A stretch of DNA of 64,000 nucleotides from Sphingomonas faeni (GTDB lineage Bacteria > Pseudomonadota > Alphaproteobacteria > Sphingomonadales > Sphingomonadaceae): assembly GCF_024273235.1 (NCBI RefSeq), contig NZ_JANBVH010000027.1, positions 1 through 64,000 of the forward strand. The letters are read 5' to 3'. A program made the position numbers and the translations under genes. Below, in pieces: positions 20,676 through 29,864 of this stretch; the first letter of the stretch is position 1, and each line of letters begins with the position of its first letter. The notes beneath the pieces are model-generated. The model saw only the letters and a program-made list of their open reading frames with translations. It was not told the DNA's origin and ran no database searches.

Positions 20676-21324
20676 CCTCGACCGGTTGCCGGCACTCCCA
20701 GCCTTCGCGTTCCAGTTCGGGTGTGTCGCTGTCGACCGCCGGATAGCCGATGCAGACATAGCCGATCAGCTGCCAATGAGCGGGCACGTCGAGCGCGACA
20801 CGGACGCGGTCGGCGTCGAGGATCGAGACCCAGCCGAGCCCGAGGCCTACGCAGCGCGCCGCCAGCCATAAGGTGTGCAGCGCCATGACCGCCGAATAGG
20901 CTGCTGTTTCGGGCATCGTCTGTCGTCCCAGGCCATGGCCCTGTTGCGGGTCGGGGTCGACGAAGACCGCGAGATGGCAGGGTGCGTCGTCGAGGCCCGC
21001 GAGCTTCAACCGCGCGTACCGGTCGGCGCGCGTCGGCGACTGCGCCGCGAGTGCCTGCGCGTTGCAGGCGGCGAAGGTTGCGCGGACCGCGGCGCGACGG
21101 TCGGGATCGTCGACCGTGACGAAGCGCCATGGCTGGCTGAGGCCTACCGACGGCGCGAGGTTCGCCAGATCGAGCAGTTTGGACAGTAGCGTGGGGTCGA
21201 TCGGATCGCGCCGGAAATGCCGGACGTCGCGGCGCCAGCGGATCAGCGCGGCGAGTTGGTGCTGGAAGGTTTCGAATGCGGGTATGGGGGGGGTGTGGTG
21301 TTCAGAGGCCGACATGGTGGTCAT
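20662..21324 (-). CDS. bluB: 5,6-dimethylbenzimidazole synthase BluB
   Basis: 220 residues of the nitroreductase fold. BluB breaks down FMNH2 with oxygen to give dimethylbenzimidazole, the lower ligand of vitamin B12. Family features include the N-terminal RRDVRHFRRDPID, LANLAPSVGLSQPWRFV, and GLGLGWVSILD. ATG 21324 or 21315 are both possible starts; reading further upstream enters a palindromic repeat. No other cobalamin gene is in the window and no cobalamin riboswitch was seen upstream. The 3' end overlaps DUF2238 on the other strand by 14 nt. Confidence 0.9.
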   Translation of the reverse strand: MTTMSASEHHTPPIPAFETFQHQLAALIRWRRDVRHFRRDPIDPTLLSKLLDLANLAPSVGLSQPWRFVTVDDPDRRAAVRATFAACNAQALAAQSPTRADRYARLKLAGLDDAPCHLAVFVDPDPQQGHGLGRQTMPETAAYSAVMALHTLWLAARCVGLGLGWVSILDADRVRVALDVPAHWQLIGYVCIGYPAVDSDTPELEREGWECRQPVEVTRR

Positions 21325-21433
21325 CACGCTTTCACTAACACGGCTCGGCGTTGCGTTCTCGCTCGTCTCGATCGAGATTTTGCCGACCTTCCGGCACCTC
21401 AGATGTTTTCGGCACTTATGCTTTGCGCAACTA

Positions 21434-21538
21434 CCTCCCCGGCGGAGGCCGGGGTCCAGGTGGGGAGCGGAGGTAACGACGGACAGTCCCTGGTTATATC
21501 GGCCTTTCCACCTGGACCCCGGCCTTCGCCGGGGAGGC
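21434..21538. repeat. Palindromic repeat, family E
   Basis: CCTCCCCGGCGGAGGCCGGG followed about 60 nt later by CCCCGGCCTTCGCCGGGGAG: two hairpins facing each other between bluB and the hydroxylase gene. Single copy in this window. Confidence 0.75.
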
Positions 21539-21618
21539 GTCATTGTTGGCGCGAGCCAGCTTCGACTCATTCCGGAGTGACGACAATCGCGGACGACAAT
21601 CGCGAATGTCGAACCGCC

Positions 21619-22833
21619 TTAAACCGTCATCCCCTGAAGCAGCTTCGGCAAATCGCCCGACTCGCCCCGCGCCTCGGCCATGAAGCGGTCCTTGAGCGGC
21701 GGGATCGCATTCACCGCGCTGATGCCGAACCGGCGGACGGCGCTGGCGGTCTTGCCGGGGAGGCCGAACAGGCGGGTGAGCGTGTCGGTGGCCGCCGCGG
21801 TCATGAACGTGTCGAGCCCGCGCCAGCGCTGGTAGCGCGCGAGCAACGCCGCGTCGCCGAGGTCGAGGCCGAGGCGCTTGCCCTCGACCAGCACTTCGAC
21901 GAGCGTCGCGACGTCGCGGAAGCCGAGGTTGAGGCCCTGTCCGGCGATCGGGTGGATGCCGTGGCCGGCGTCGCCGACCAGCGCGAGGCGCGTGTCGGTG
22001 ATGCGGGCGGCGTGGTGGAAGCCGAGCGGATAGGACGAGCGCGGCGTCGCCATCGAGAGTTTGCCGAGGAAGCCGCCCATGCGCTTTTCCGCTTCGGCGA
22101 GGAACGCGCGGTCGCCGAGCTTGAGCATGCCGGGGGCGTTCTTCGCGTCGACCGTCCAGACGATCGCGGAGCGGTGGCCGTCGGCATCGTCGGGCAGCGG
22201 GAGCAGCGCGAACGGGCCGCTCGCATAGAAGATCTCGTACGCGACGTCCTCGTGCGGGCGTTCGTGGTGGAACGCGGCGATGATCGCGGTGTGCTCGTAC
22301 GACCAGCGCGCGATCGTGATGCCGGCAGCCTCGCGGGTCAGCGAGTTGCGGCCCTCCGCCGCGATCAGCAGCGGTGCGCGGACACTATCGCCGGACTCGA
22401 GCGTGACGGTGACGCCCGATTCGGCGCGGTCGACCGATGTCGCGCGAGTCTTCATGCGGAGGTCGACGTGCGGCGCGGCGGTCGCGGCGTCGAACAGCGT
22501 GCGACGGAGCAGCTTGTTCTCGTACATCGTGCCGAGCGCGCCATCGTCGGCATCGGGGACGAAATCGAGCTTGCCCGGCTCCAGCCCGTCGCTGACGCGG
22601 ATCTGGCGGATCGCACAGCCCTGCCCCGCCAGCGTCGCGCCGATGCCGATCGCGTCGAGCATGCGGTGGCTTGCGCTCGCCACCGCGGAGGCGCGGCCGT
22701 CGAAGCCCGGCGCCAGCGTAACCGCCGGGTCCGCGGGGTCGATCACGATCGTCGAGATGCCGTGCACGTCGAGCGCCACGGCGAGCGTCGCGCCGACCAG
22801 CCCGCCACCGAGGATGATTACATCTGTGTCCAT
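21619..22833 (-). CDS. Coq6/UbiH-family FAD-dependent hydroxylase
   Basis: 404 residues of the flavoprotein monooxygenase family acting in ubiquinone ring hydroxylation. The dinucleotide fold is at the N-terminus (VIILGGGLVGATLA), the second FAD motif is LALVGDAGHGIHPIAGQGLN, and the middle motif is LLIAAEGRNSLTRE. Which ring carbon is hydroxylated cannot be told from sequence. It diverges from ftsK with a 143-bp shared spacer. Confidence 0.9.
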   Translation of the reverse strand: MDTDVIILGGGLVGATLAVALDVHGISTIVIDPADPAVTLAPGFDGRASAVASASHRMLDAIGIGATLAGQGCAIRQIRVSDGLEPGKLDFVPDADDGALGTMYENKLLRRTLFDAATAAPHVDLRMKTRATSVDRAESGVTVTLESGDSVRAPLLIAAEGRNSLTREAAGITIARWSYEHTAIIAAFHHERPHEDVAYEIFYASGPFALLPLPDDADGHRSAIVWTVDAKNAPGMLKLGDRAFLAEAEKRMGGFLGKLSMATPRSSYPLGFHHAARITDTRLALVGDAGHGIHPIAGQGLNLGFRDVATLVEVLVEGKRLGLDLGDAALLARYQRWRGLDTFMTAAATDTLTRLFGLPGKTASAVRRFGISAVNAIPPLKDRFMAEARGESGDLPKLLQGMTV

Positions 22834-22976
22834 ACGGCCGCTTTATCCCGCCAGCCGGTCGCTGCCAACGACGATCCGGGCGCAGCTTAACCCGTGTTGT
22901 CGCGTGGTTACCTTGACGTTGCGCCTGTCGAGGACGATGCATTTCCGCATTATACTGCAACTGGAGATTACGGGTC

Positions 22977-25286
22977 ATGGCCAGCCGCGCGCAGCCAGCC
23001 TTGTGGCGTGAGACGGTGAAGGCGGGTGCGGTGCGCAGCGGCGCGCTGATCGCGGCGATCGCGTTGTTCGTCGGCACGCTGCTGATGGCGCTCGCGCTGG
23101 CGAGCTATCACCCGAGCGACGCCGCGTTGAACACCGCATCGGGCGGCTATCCGGACAATCTGGTCGGTCCGCCGGGCGCCTGGTTCGCCGATATCGCGCT
23201 CACCCTGTTCGGGCCGGCGGTCGCCTTGCTGCTGCCGATCGGGCCGATCCTGGGGATGCGGCTGTGGCGCGACATGCCGCTGGGACGCTGGGGGCGGATG
23301 TTGCGCGGGGCCGCGATCGGCGTCGCGTTGATGGCGAGCGCGCTGGCGTTCGTGTCCGGGTCTTCGGTGCTGGCGCTGCCGGCCGGTTGGGGCGGCGTGA
23401 TCGGCCTGTCGGTGGCGAGCGCGGTGCATTGGGGGCTGAGCTTCATCGGCCAGCCGGTCGCCGAGCTCTGGTCCGGCCGCGCGGTCGGTCTGCTCGCGGC
23501 GATCGCGGGCGCGATCGTGTGGGGCAAGAGCATCGAGATCGATCTCGGCGAGCGCAAATGGCGCTTCCCCCGCCGCAATCGGACCGAGGCGCTCGGCTAT
23601 GACGGCTTTGCGGAGATCGACGAGGACGACGAGCCGCTGACGCTGACGCGCAAGCCGGTCGAACCACGCGCGATTGCCGAGCCGGACCCGCGCCCTGCCC
23701 CCGTCATCGCCGACCGCCAGAGCGCGCCGTCGCAGGCCAAGCCCAAGGAGCGCCAGTCGTCGCTCGACCTGCGTGACAATTTCACGCTGCCGAGCCTCGA
23801 CCTGCTGACGCCGTCACCGCCGAGCCAGGGCAATGTGATCGACAAGGCGGGGCTGGAACGCAATGCACGGCTGCTCGAGAACGTGCTCGACGATTTCAAG
23901 GTGACCGGGTCGATCATCGAGGTGCGGCCGGGTCCGGTCGTGACGATGTACGAGCTGGAGCCCGCCCCCGGCGTCAAGGCGAGCCGGGTGATCGCGCTGG
24001 CCGACGATATCGCGCGCAACATGTCCGCGATCTCCGCGCGCGTGGCGGTGATCCCGGGGCGCAACGTGATCGGCATCGAGCTGCCGAATGCGCGGCGCGA
24101 GGCGGTGAGCTTGCACGAACTCGTTGGCAGCCAGACGTTCGAGGACCAGTCGGCGCAGTTGCCGATCATCCTGGGGAAGAACATCGCGGGCGATTCGGTG
24201 ATCGCCGATCTCGCGCCGATGCCGCATCTGCTGGTCGCGGGTACCACCGGCTCGGGCAAGTCGGTCGGGCTGAACAGCATGATCCTGTCGCTGCTGTACA
24301 AGCTGACGCCGAACCAGTGCCGGATGATCATGATCGATCCGAAGATGCTCGAACTGAGCATGTACGACGACATTCCGCATCTGTTGTCGCCGGTCGTGAC
24401 CGATCCTGCAAAGGCGGTGCGCGCGCTGAAATGGGCGGTCGAGACGATGGAGGATCGCTATCGCCAGATGTCGTCCGTCGGCGTGCGCAGCCTTGCGGGC
24501 TTCAACGACAAGGTGCGCGGCGCGAAGGCCAAGGGGCAACCGCTCGGGCGGAAGGTGCAGACTGGGTATCATCCCGATACGGGCGCGCCGATGTACGAGG
24601 AGGAGAAGCTCGAATACGACGTGCTGCCGCAGATCGTGGTGATCGTCGACGAGCTGGCCGACCTGATGATGACCGCCGGCAAGGAGGTCGAATTCCTCAT
24701 CCAGCGGCTCGCGCAGAAGGCACGCGCGGCGGGCATCCACCTGATCATGGCGACGCAGCGCCCGTCGGTCGACGTCATCACCGGCGTCATCAAGGCCAAT
24801 CTGCCGACGCGGATCAGCTTCCACGTCACATCGAAGATCGATTCGCGCACCATCCTCGGTGAGCAGGGCGCGGAGCAGCTGCTCGGCAAGGGCGACATGC
24901 TGTACATGCCGGGCGGCAAGGGGATCGTCCGCGTCCACGGGCCGTTCGTGACCGACGACGAAGTGCGGCTGGTGGCGGATCACTGGCGCTCGCAGGGGCT
25001 GCCGGATTACATCTCGTCGGTGACCGAGGAGCCTGAGGAGAGCTTCGCGCTGGAGGGTTCGCCGACGGGTGAGGATTCGGCGGAGGACCAGCAATATCGC
25101 CAGGCGATCCAGTTGGTGTGCGAGTCGCAGAAAGCGTCGACCTCGTGGCTGCAGCGGCAGTTGCGGATCGGGTATAACTCGGCCGCGCGGTTGATCGAGC
25201 GGATGGAGAAGGACGGGATCGTCGGTCGGCCGGATCATGTCGGGCGGCGCGAGGTGCTGCGCGATACCGAGGGGCATGCGATCTGA
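22977..25286 (+). CDS. ftsK: DNA translocase FtsK
   Basis: A 769-residue membrane-anchored DNA pump that clears and aligns chromosome termini at the division septum. Four or five N-terminal membrane helices (residues about 20-185), a short low-complexity linker, then the alpha-beta motor with Walker A AGTTGSGKSVG (G422-S429) and Walker B (IVVIVDELADLMM), and a C-terminal gamma winged helix (QRQLRIGYNSAARLIERMEKDG) that reads KOPS. The ATG has CTGGAG upstream. The gene is complete and shorter than enteric FtsK because of the short linker, normal for this group. Confidence 0.96.
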   Translation: MASRAQPALWRETVKAGAVRSGALIAAIALFVGTLLMALALASYHPSDAALNTASGGYPDNLVGPPGAWFADIALTLFGPAVALLLPIGPILGMRLWRDMPLGRWGRMLRGAAIGVALMASALAFVSGSSVLALPAGWGGVIGLSVASAVHWGLSFIGQPVAELWSGRAVGLLAAIAGAIVWGKSIEIDLGERKWRFPRRNRTEALGYDGFAEIDEDDEPLTLTRKPVEPRAIAEPDPRPAPVIADRQSAPSQAKPKERQSSLDLRDNFTLPSLDLLTPSPPSQGNVIDKAGLERNARLLENVLDDFKVTGSIIEVRPGPVVTMYELEPAPGVKASRVIALADDIARNMSAISARVAVIPGRNVIGIELPNARREAVSLHELVGSQTFEDQSAQLPIILGKNIAGDSVIADLAPMPHLLVAGTTGSGKSVGLNSMILSLLYKLTPNQCRMIMIDPKMLELSMYDDIPHLLSPVVTDPAKAVRALKWAVETMEDRYRQMSSVGVRSLAGFNDKVRGAKAKGQPLGRKVQTGYHPDTGAPMYEEEKLEYDVLPQIVVIVDELADLMMTAGKEVEFLIQRLAQKARAAGIHLIMATQRPSVDVITGVIKANLPTRISFHVTSKIDSRTILGEQGAEQLLGKGDMLYMPGGKGIVRVHGPFVTDDEVRLVADHWRSQGLPDYISSVTEEPEESFALEGSPTGEDSAEDQQYRQAIQLVCESQKASTSWLQRQLRIGYNSAARLIERMEKDGIVGRPDHVGRREVLRDTEGHAI

Positions 25287-25312
25287 GGTTGGGCCAGCGC
25301 GCCTTCCTTGCC

Positions 25313-25425
25313 TTCCCCCCCTCCCTGAAAGGGAGGGCTGGGGGTGGGTAGGTTGGCTCGAGCCGCAACGGTTGCCTGTTGCTGAAACCGACCCACCCCC
25401 GACCCTTCCCTTCCAGGGAGGGGAG
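25313..25425. repeat. Palindromic repeat, family A, copy 1
   Basis: Two inverted arms of about 38 nt: the left contains CCTCCCTGAAAGGGAGGGCT then GGGGGTGGGT, the right is close to its reverse complement (ACCCACCCCCGACCCTTCCC then TTCCAGGGAGGGGA). Loop about 30 nt. Same element as at 30415, 34961 (inside leuS), 48238 and 57677. Confidence 0.88.
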
Positions 25426-25497
25426 ATAAGACGACTGACAGATGCGCGGCACAAAATCGCATGATCGCGGTTTTGCTCGGCAAAGGGTGGATCATAT

Positions 25498-26946
25498 ATG
25501 AAATACGGGTGGGGTTTGGCAGCGGCGTTGGCGCTGGTTCCTGCGGCGGCGCATGCGGCACCTGACGATGACATCGACCAGAACGCCGCGCGTGCGGATA
25601 CCCAGCGCCCGGCGACCCAAAAGGAGGACGCCGCTAAGCAAACCCCCGGTAGCTCCACCACCGACACCCAGCACCGCCCCCGCGCCGGCGTCCGCCGCGA
25701 CAGCGATCTCTCGCCCTCGGCACTGACCGCCGATACGCAGCGCACCCCGCCACCGGGATTGTTCGCCGACTGGTTCGACATCCGCAAACGCCTGACCGAG
25801 CGCGGGATCGGCGTCAGTGCCCGCTATGCCTCTGAAAGCGGGTATAATTTCGCAGGCGGCGACCGGAAGCTGCTGCGCGAAACCGGACAGTTCGACGTCG
25901 GCGTGCTGCTCGATCTCGACAAGGTGATCGGGCTGCAGGGTGGCGCATTCCAGGCCACCCTCACCTATCGGCGCGGACGCGATCTGGGTGCGGATGCCAA
26001 TCTAGGCGTGCTGCAACAGGTGCAGGAAGTCTATGGCCGCGGCCAGACGCTGCGCCTGACGCAATTCTGGTACGAGCAGAAACTGGGTGAGAAACTCGAA
26101 CTGAAGATCGGCCGGACCAATCCAGGCGAGGATTTCGCGGTCTTCTCCTGCTATTTCCAGAACCTCAGTTTCTGCGGCGCGCAGCCGGGCAATCTGGTCG
26201 GCGATTACTGGCAGAATTGGCCGGTCGGGCAATGGGGCGCGCGGCTTCGCTACGACCGGAACGAGCAGCTGACATTCAAGGCCGGGGTTTATGAAGTGAA
26301 CCCGCGCAATCTCGATAACGATTTCGTGATCGGGCATTTCCATGGCGCGACCGGCGCGCTGATCCCGGTCGAGGCCGAATGGCATCGCGGCAATGACGAC
26401 GGCCGGGTCGGCGCGTTCAAGGTCGGCGGCTGGGTCAACACGTCGGACGGCGACGACGTGTTCTACGACGTCAACCGCCAGCCGATCGCGATCACCGGGC
26501 TCGCACCGCTCCGCAGCAACGCCCGCTACGGCGTGTATTTCAATCTCCAGCAGCAGATCACGGGCACCTCGAAGGACGGCAAGTCGGTCACCGGGCTCAG
26601 CGTGTTCCTCAACGCGACTCAGGCCGATCGCGCGACCTCGACCACCGACAACCAGGTCGCGGCCGGGCTGTTCTACAAGGGGCTGGTGCCGTGGCGGCCG
26701 GGCGACATCCTCGGCTTCGGCGTGGCGCGCACCAATGTGAACGGACGCGTCGCGAAGGGGCAGGCGCTCGATCCGACGCGCCCCGCGGTGCAGGATGCCG
26801 AGTACGCGTCGGAGATCTACTACAGCGTCCATCCGACGCGATGGCTGGAATTGCGGCCCAATGTGCAGTTCATCCACAACCCGGGCGGCGTGCATGACGC
26901 CAACGACGTCGGCGTGCTCGGGATGAAGGCGGCGATTACCCTGTAA
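25498..26946 (+). CDS. OprB-family carbohydrate porin
   Basis: 482 residues. A signal peptide ending AHAAP is followed by a low-complexity Asp/Thr/Gln-rich stretch to about residue 85, then the OprB barrel beginning FADWFDIRKRLTERGIGVS and closing LGMKAAITL. OprB porins let glucose and other sugars cross the outer membrane; the actual substrate is not known. The barrel has typical family segments (LKIGRTNPGEDF, WPVGQWGARLRYD, AEYASEIYYSVHPTRW). It stands alone between ftsK and lolA, without sugar catabolic genes. Confidence 0.9.
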   Translation: MKYGWGLAAALALVPAAAHAAPDDDIDQNAARADTQRPATQKEDAAKQTPGSSTTDTQHRPRAGVRRDSDLSPSALTADTQRTPPPGLFADWFDIRKRLTERGIGVSARYASESGYNFAGGDRKLLRETGQFDVGVLLDLDKVIGLQGGAFQATLTYRRGRDLGADANLGVLQQVQEVYGRGQTLRLTQFWYEQKLGEKLELKIGRTNPGEDFAVFSCYFQNLSFCGAQPGNLVGDYWQNWPVGQWGARLRYDRNEQLTFKAGVYEVNPRNLDNDFVIGHFHGATGALIPVEAEWHRGNDDGRVGAFKVGGWVNTSDGDDVFYDVNRQPIAITGLAPLRSNARYGVYFNLQQQITGTSKDGKSVTGLSVFLNATQADRATSTTDNQVAAGLFYKGLVPWRPGDILGFGVARTNVNGRVAKGQALDPTRPAVQDAEYASEIYYSVHPTRWLELRPNVQFIHNPGGVHDANDVGVLGMKAAITL

Positions 26947-27015
26947 CGGAACTCGTCGAATTCAGTGGCGGTTCAAGCGCGGGGCGGCAATCGTCCGCGT
27001 TCCAAGGAGATTTCG

Positions 27016-27645
27016 ATGTTCAATACCCGCCCCGCGGTGATCGCGACGATCGCCGCCCTATCGGTCGCTGCCGTACCGGCGCCGATCGCCGCACAGGCCA
27101 CCGGCGACCTCGCGGCCGTGCAGAAGCATCTGCAATCGGTCGAGACGATGACCGCGAATTTCTCGCAGGCCGATCGCAACGGCAAGGTGCTGACCGGCGT
27201 GCTGACGCTGAAGAAGCCCGGCAAGCTGCGCTTCCAGTACGAAAAGGGCGTGCCGATCCTGATCGTCGCGGAGGGCGGCGCGCTGACCTTCATCGATTAT
27301 TCGGTGAAGCAGGTGCAGCGCTGGCCGATCAAGAACTCGCCACTGGGCGTGCTGCTCGACCCGACCCGCGACATCACGCGCTATGCCAAGCTCGTCCCCG
27401 GGTACGACCAGCGGATCGTATCGGTCGAGGCGAACGATCCCAAGCATCCGGAATATGGCCGGATCACGCTGGTGTTCGTGCGCAACGCAGGCGCGCCGGG
27501 CGGGCTGATGCTGCAGGGCTGGGTCGCGCTCGACAGCCAGAACAACCGGACGACGATCCGCCTGACCAACCAGAAATTCGGCGTCCCGGTGAGCGACAAC
27601 ACCTTCCGCTGGAACGATCCGCGGCGGACGGGTGGAAGAAAGTAA
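27016..27645 (+). CDS. lolA: Outer-membrane lipoprotein carrier LolA-like protein
   Basis: 209 residues with a signal peptide ending IAAQA. The periplasmic LolA fold is shown by QKHLQSVETMTANFSQADR, LTLKKPGKLRFQYEK and the C-terminal IRLTNQKFGVPVSDNTFRW. LolA takes lipoproteins from LolCDE and hands them to the outer membrane. ATG 27016 has AAGGAGA 5 nt upstream. The 3' spacer is almost 400 bp, so it is probably the last gene of its transcript. Confidence 0.93.
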   Translation: MFNTRPAVIATIAALSVAAVPAPIAAQATGDLAAVQKHLQSVETMTANFSQADRNGKVLTGVLTLKKPGKLRFQYEKGVPILIVAEGGALTFIDYSVKQVQRWPIKNSPLGVLLDPTRDITRYAKLVPGYDQRIVSVEANDPKHPEYGRITLVFVRNAGAPGGLMLQGWVALDSQNNRTTIRLTNQKFGVPVSDNTFRWNDPRRTGGRK

Positions 27646-28041
27646 CATAACTTTCGCGTCATTCATGCAAGCGACAGGTTCCGCCTCCTAGAGAGTGGCT
27701 CGCGGATGTGGGGCATTCGGGATTTTTCCCCCTGTTGCCCGGATGGTTTCTCCACAGTCTGCCTGCGTGACGAACGCTGAGTCGGCCCTCGCTCCATGCC
27801 CCCGGAGCGGGGGTCATTCGCGTAGCGCGGCAGGCAAACACGTTTGCCCGACTCGCTCAAGCGCGGCCGACGAGCGATAGCTCGATCGACGACATGGGCT
27901 TTGCCCGTGGCGCCTTCTGATCTTCTAAACCAACGCATCAAACCCGTGGAAACCGACCCACCCCCTGCCCCCCCCTTTCAGGGAGGGGAGACCGTTGCGC
28001 GCTTCCTTGTCCCCACCCCCACGCAGCGCTACATCGCGCCC
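27646..28041. other. Long spacer between lolA and xth
   Basis: About 400 bp without a supported gene. It contains GGCAAACACGTTTGCC (a perfect palindrome near 27833-27848), a 20-mer at 27887-27906 that recurs inverted at 46720-46739, and a single arm of the family A repeat at 27952-27990. A small RNA cannot be excluded, but no clear promoter or terminator was found. Confidence 0.6.
27952..27990. repeat. Half copy of the family A repeat
   Basis: Only the right arm is present (ACCGACCCACCCCCTGCC, then CTTTCAGGGAGGGGAG); no left arm is found upstream. It looks like a decayed or partial copy. Confidence 0.75.
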
Positions 28042-28824
28042 GTGAAGATCGTCTCCTGGAACATCAACTCGGTCCGTTTCCGGATCGCCATCGTCGAGCA
28101 GTTCCTGCGTGACGAGCAACCCGACATCCTGTGCCTGCAGGAGACCAAGGTCATCGACGGCGACTTCCCGTTGGAGGCGTTCCGCGCGCTCGGCTACGAG
28201 CACATCGTGCTTCACGGCCAGCGCATGCACCACGGCGTCGCGATCCTCAGCCGCGTGCCGTTGGTCGAGGACGACCGGTTCGACTGGCAGGCGAACAGCG
28301 AGGCGCGTCATATCGGCGTCCGGCTGGAAAACGGCGTACGCCTCGAGAACGTCTATGTCCCGGCCGGCGGCGACGTGCCCGACCGCGAGGTGAACCCCAA
28401 GTTCGGCCAGAAGCTCGACTTCATCGACCGCATGACGACCTGGTCGGAAACGCTCGCCGGACCCACCATTCTCGTCGGCGACTTCAACATCGCGCCGCTC
28501 GAATCGGACGTCTGGAGCCACAAGCAGTTGCTCGACGTCGTCAGCCACACGCCGATCGAGGTCGAGGCGCTCGGCCGGTTGCAGGCGGCGGGCGACTGGG
28601 TCGATCTCGGCCGCCGCTTTCATCCTGCGCCCGCGCGGCTGTTCACCTGGTGGAGTTACCGCGCGAAGGACTGGGAAGCGTCGGACCGCGGCCGGCGGCT
28701 CGATCATATGTGGGCGACCGGTGCTGCCGCCGAAGCCGCGGTGTCGCATCATGTCTATGAACGCTGCCGGAGTTGGCTGAAGCCGTCCGATCACGTCCCG
28801 ATCATGACCGAGTTCGCGTTTTGA
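28042..28824 (+). CDS. xth: Exodeoxyribonuclease III
   Basis: 260 residues, the usual length. An AP endonuclease and 3' exonuclease of base-excision repair. Catalytic segments are visible: VKIVSWNINSVRFR at the start, ILCLQETK, LVGDFNIAP and the C-terminal SDHVPIM. The start is a GTG at 28042 because the conserved N-terminus begins there; the upstream reading is spacer and repeat. The stop overlaps the ribA start by 4 nt. Confidence 0.95.
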   Translation: MKIVSWNINSVRFRIAIVEQFLRDEQPDILCLQETKVIDGDFPLEAFRALGYEHIVLHGQRMHHGVAILSRVPLVEDDRFDWQANSEARHIGVRLENGVRLENVYVPAGGDVPDREVNPKFGQKLDFIDRMTTWSETLAGPTILVGDFNIAPLESDVWSHKQLLDVVSHTPIEVEALGRLQAAGDWVDLGRRFHPAPARLFTWWSYRAKDWEASDRGRRLDHMWATGAAAEAAVSHHVYERCRSWLKPSDHVPIMTEFAF

Positions 28825-29864
28825 ACCCGCGCGCAGCGGCGCGTGCGGTCGATGCGTTGCGCCGCGGCTGGCCGATCGCGATCGACGGGCTGGTGCTGCT
28901 CGCGGTCGAGACGGCGGATGCGGATAGGTTGGCGGCGTTCGATCCGGACGCGAATGGCGGCGTTTTGATCTCGTCGGGACGCGCGGCGACGTTGAAGCTG
29001 GCGAACCAACTTGCGGCGGCCGATCCGACCGAGCCGGTACTGGTCGATCGCGCGCCGTGGATCGATTTCGCCGCGGCGACCGCGCTGGCCGATCCGCAGT
29101 TCGACCTGGCGACTCCGATGAAGGGGCCGTTCCATACGGTCGCGTTGGCCGATCCCGAGGCGGCGACGGCCGCGTTGCGGCTGGCGCGGATCGCCGGGCT
29201 GTTGCCGGCCTTCTTCCTGGGTACCGGCGAACCCGAGGTGTCGATCACGCACGCCGATATCGACGCGCATGAGGATGCGAACCGGCTGACGCTGGCGGCG
29301 CGCGCACGGTTGCCAGTCGAAGGTGCCGAGGACGCGGAGATCGTTGCCTTCCGATCACCGGAAAGCGCCGACGAGCATATCGCGCTGTTGATCGGCCAGC
29401 CCAACGGCCAGCCGCCGCTGGTCCGCTTGCACAGCGAATGCCTGACGGGCGACGTGCTTGGGAGCCTGAAATGCGATTGCGGGCCGCAACTGCACGCTGC
29501 GATCCACGCGATCCAGCACAGCGGCTGGGGTATCCTGCTGTATCTCCGGCAGGAGGGGCGCGGAATCGGGCTGGTCAACAAGCTGCGCGCCTATGCGTTG
29601 CAGGACCAGGGGTTCGACACGGTCGACGCGAACACGCGGCTGGGCTTTGCGGTCGATGCGCGTGATTTCGGGGTGGCGGCGCGGATGCTGAATTTGCTCG
29701 GGCAGCGCGAGATACGCTTGCTGACGAACAATCCGGCCAAGGTTGCGGGGCTGGAGGCGGCGGGCGTGACGGTGATCGAGCGCGTACCGCATTTCCTGCC
29801 CTCGAACCCGCACAACGCGCAGTATCTCGCGACCAAGCGCGATCGTACGGGGCATCAGTTCTGA
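28821..29864 (+). CDS. ribA: GTP cyclohydrolase II with N-terminal extension
   Basis: 347 residues. Opens the imidazole ring of GTP, the first step of riboflavin synthesis. The C-terminal half holds the enzyme: zinc cysteines in HSECLTGDVLGSLKCDCG, YLRQEGRGIGL, and RLLTNNPAKVAGL. The first about 160 residues resemble an eroded DHBP-synthase (RibB)-like domain but no catalytic residues of RibB were recognised, so only GTP cyclohydrolase II activity is expected. The start TTG at 28821 overlaps the xth stop. RibB itself is not in the window. Confidence 0.92.
   Translation: MNPRAAARAVDALRRGWPIAIDGLVLLAVETADADRLAAFDPDANGGVLISSGRAATLKLANQLAAADPTEPVLVDRAPWIDFAAATALADPQFDLATPMKGPFHTVALADPEAATAALRLARIAGLLPAFFLGTGEPEVSITHADIDAHEDANRLTLAARARLPVEGAEDAEIVAFRSPESADEHIALLIGQPNGQPPLVRLHSECLTGDVLGSLKCDCGPQLHAAIHAIQHSGWGILLYLRQEGRGIGLVNKLRAYALQDQGFDTVDANTRLGFAVDARDFGVAARMLNLLGQREIRLLTNNPAKVAGLEAAGVTVIERVPHFLPSNPHNAQYLATKRDRTGHQF

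Noticed and set aside
21325-21618. Cobalamin riboswitch upstream of bluB
   Set aside because: The spacer is occupied by a palindromic repeat and no B12-box (GCCACTG) was seen.
21217-22890. A 557-codon plus-strand frame opposite the Coq6-type gene
   Set aside because: Shadow frame of the hydroxylase, rich in Arg/Val/Ala, crossing a repeat.
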